A stretch of DNA of 6,347 nt from an uncultured Streptococcus sp. (GTDB lineage: Bacteria; Bacillota; Bacilli; Lactobacillales; Streptococcaceae). Under the pieces are notes generated by a model. It worked only from the letters and a program-made list of their open reading frames with translations, was not told the origin of the DNA and ran no database searches. Every line of letters begins with the position of its first letter. Position 1 is the stretch's first letter. Position numbers and translations under genes: made by a program. Below, piece by piece: positions 5,547 to 6,347 of this stretch. The stretch spans positions 1 to 6,347 of the forward strand of contig CABSRC010000090.1 of assembly GCA_902480035.1 (NCBI GenBank), read 5' to 3'.

Positions 5547-6347
5547 TCAGTATTGAATGCTTAAGTCAACTGCTTTTTCGATGGTTGCTAAGAATTCTTC
5601 GCTTTCGACAACAGCAGATGCTTTATTAAGTTCTTCAAAGATTTCGATATCTTTGTCAAATTCAATAAAGTTCAGTTTTTGACGAATCAGCTCATAAGCT
5701 GGTTTTGTACCTTTACCAAGTTCATGATTTTCTGGTTTGAGATCCAAGGCTTGGCAAGCTGCCATGATTTCAGTAGCAACGATGCGACGTGAGTTTTTAA
5801 GAATTTCTGCTGCTTTACGAGCGGCAGTCGTTCCCATGCTGACGAAATCTTCTTGGTTTTCACAAGATGGAATAGAATCGACACTAGCAGGGTGAGCCAG
5901 AATTTTATTTTCCGATGCAAGGGATGCACAAGCATACTGGGTAATCATGAAGCCTGAGTTGAGTCCAGGGTGTTTGACCAAGAAGGATGGTAATTTACTG
6001 AGTTGGCTGTTGACCAAGCGTTCCACCCGACGTTCAGATACGTTCCCAATTTCAGAAAGGGCAATGCCTAAGAAGTCAAATGGTTGCGCCATTGGTTCAC
6101 CGTGGAAGTTACCTCCTGAGATGACGTGTCCTTCTTTGGTAATGATTGGGTTATCTGTGACAGAGTTGATTTCGATTTCAACTTTTTCTTTTACGTAAGC
6201 AATAGAATCCTTGCTGGCTCCATGTATTTGAGGGATACAGCGAAGTGTATAAGGATCTTGTACCCGTTGTTGAGTCGCAACAGTGGTATTCTTGCTTCCT
6301 TCAAGAAGGTTACGGATGTTGCGAGCAGTTGCCAATTGTCCACTTTG
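5547..6347 (-). CDS. hutH: Histidine ammonia-lyase (histidase), C-terminal part
   Basis: HutH converts L-histidine to urocanate and ammonia, the first step of histidine degradation, as a cytoplasmic tetramer. The window holds the last 266 residues, about half of a typical 500-residue enzyme; the frame is open through the right edge and ends in TGA at 5549-5547. The MIO-forming Ala-Ser-Gly lies in the missing N-terminal half. Active-site residues in the visible half are conserved: Gln, Tyr and Arg of QDPYTLR (codons 6258-6260, 6249-6251, 6240-6242; Gln277, Tyr280 and Arg283 of P. putida), Phe of GGNFHGEP (6105-6107; Phe329), and Glu of QEDFVSMG (5850-5852; Glu414). PQIHGA and SVTDNP are also typical. 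The Phe/His/Glu pattern and the adjoining hutG separate it from phenylalanine or tyrosine ammonia-lyase and aminomutases. A TTG at 6335 within the frame is a leucine codon, not a start. Confidence 0.96.
   Translation of the reverse strand, partial: QSGQLATARNIRNLLEGSKNTTVATQQRVQDPYTLRCIPQIHGASKDSIAYVKEKVEIEINSVTDNPIITKEGHVISGGNFHGEPMAQPFDFLGIALSEIGNVSERRVERLVNSQLSKLPSFLVKHPGLNSGFMITQYACASLASENKILAHPASVDSIPSCENQEDFVSMGTTAARKAAEILKNSRRIVATEIMAACQALDLKPENHELGKGTKPAYELIRQKLNFIEFDKDIEIFEELNKASAVVESEEFLATIEKAVDLSIQY

Noticed and set aside
1..6347. Mobile element, CRISPR, phage, toxin-antitoxin or defence system
   Set aside because: There are no transposase or integrase motifs, no repeated spacers, no terminal inverted repeats and no small paired genes. 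All coding space is taken by metabolic genes and one regulator. The regulator's P-loop and TPR parts could suggest a STAND defence protein, but the N-terminal winged helix and BTAD domain point to transcription control.

Overview
The window looks like a chromosomal segment of a Streptococcus, most likely of the sanguinis/gordonii/parasanguinis side of the oral streptococci. This rests on three things: the AT-leaning low-GC coding style, metE followed directly by metF with strong GGAGG-type ribosome binding sites, and a hut (histidine utilisation) gene pair ending hutH-hutG. S. pneumoniae and its closest relatives are not known for a hut operon. The species assignment is inference from protein character and gene order, not from a database match.

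Layout. Bases 1-288 are the 3' end of metE (cobalamin-independent methionine synthase). A 113-base spacer with a long RNA hairpin separates it from metF (402-1277, methylenetetrahydrofolate reductase), which ends in an intrinsic terminator at 1301-1339. A promoter-like pair (1351-1379, containing a run of nine Ts) and a clear ribosome binding site then lead into a 978-residue regulator (1410-4346). Its architecture is winged helix, bacterial transcriptional activator domain (BTAD), P-loop ATPase and TPR-like helical repeats, that is, a large SARP/BTAD-type regulator. It converges on the hut genes. Between the two stop codons lie two short hairpins and one very strong bidirectional terminator (4408-4454). 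On the minus strand, hutH (histidine ammonia-lyase, running off the right edge) is followed after 82 bases by hutG (formimidoylglutamase, TTG start), the last gene of that transcript in this window.

How the genes fit together. MetF makes 5-methyl-tetrahydrofolate and MetE uses the polyglutamylated form to methylate homocysteine, so the left end is a methionine/one-carbon unit. HutH removes ammonia from histidine and HutG hydrolyses the later intermediate formiminoglutamate to glutamate and formamide, so the right end is histidine catabolism. The large regulator sits alone between the two. Nothing in the window proves its target; the convergent hut genes are the most natural candidate, with metEF second.

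The most interesting points are the regulator, whose Walker A and Walker B motifs both lack usual metal-binding residues, the T9 tract inside its promoter spacer, and a 15-bp hairpin between metE and metF whose G-U pairs make it stable only as plus-strand RNA. I see no mobile element, CRISPR array, tRNA, rRNA or defence system here.
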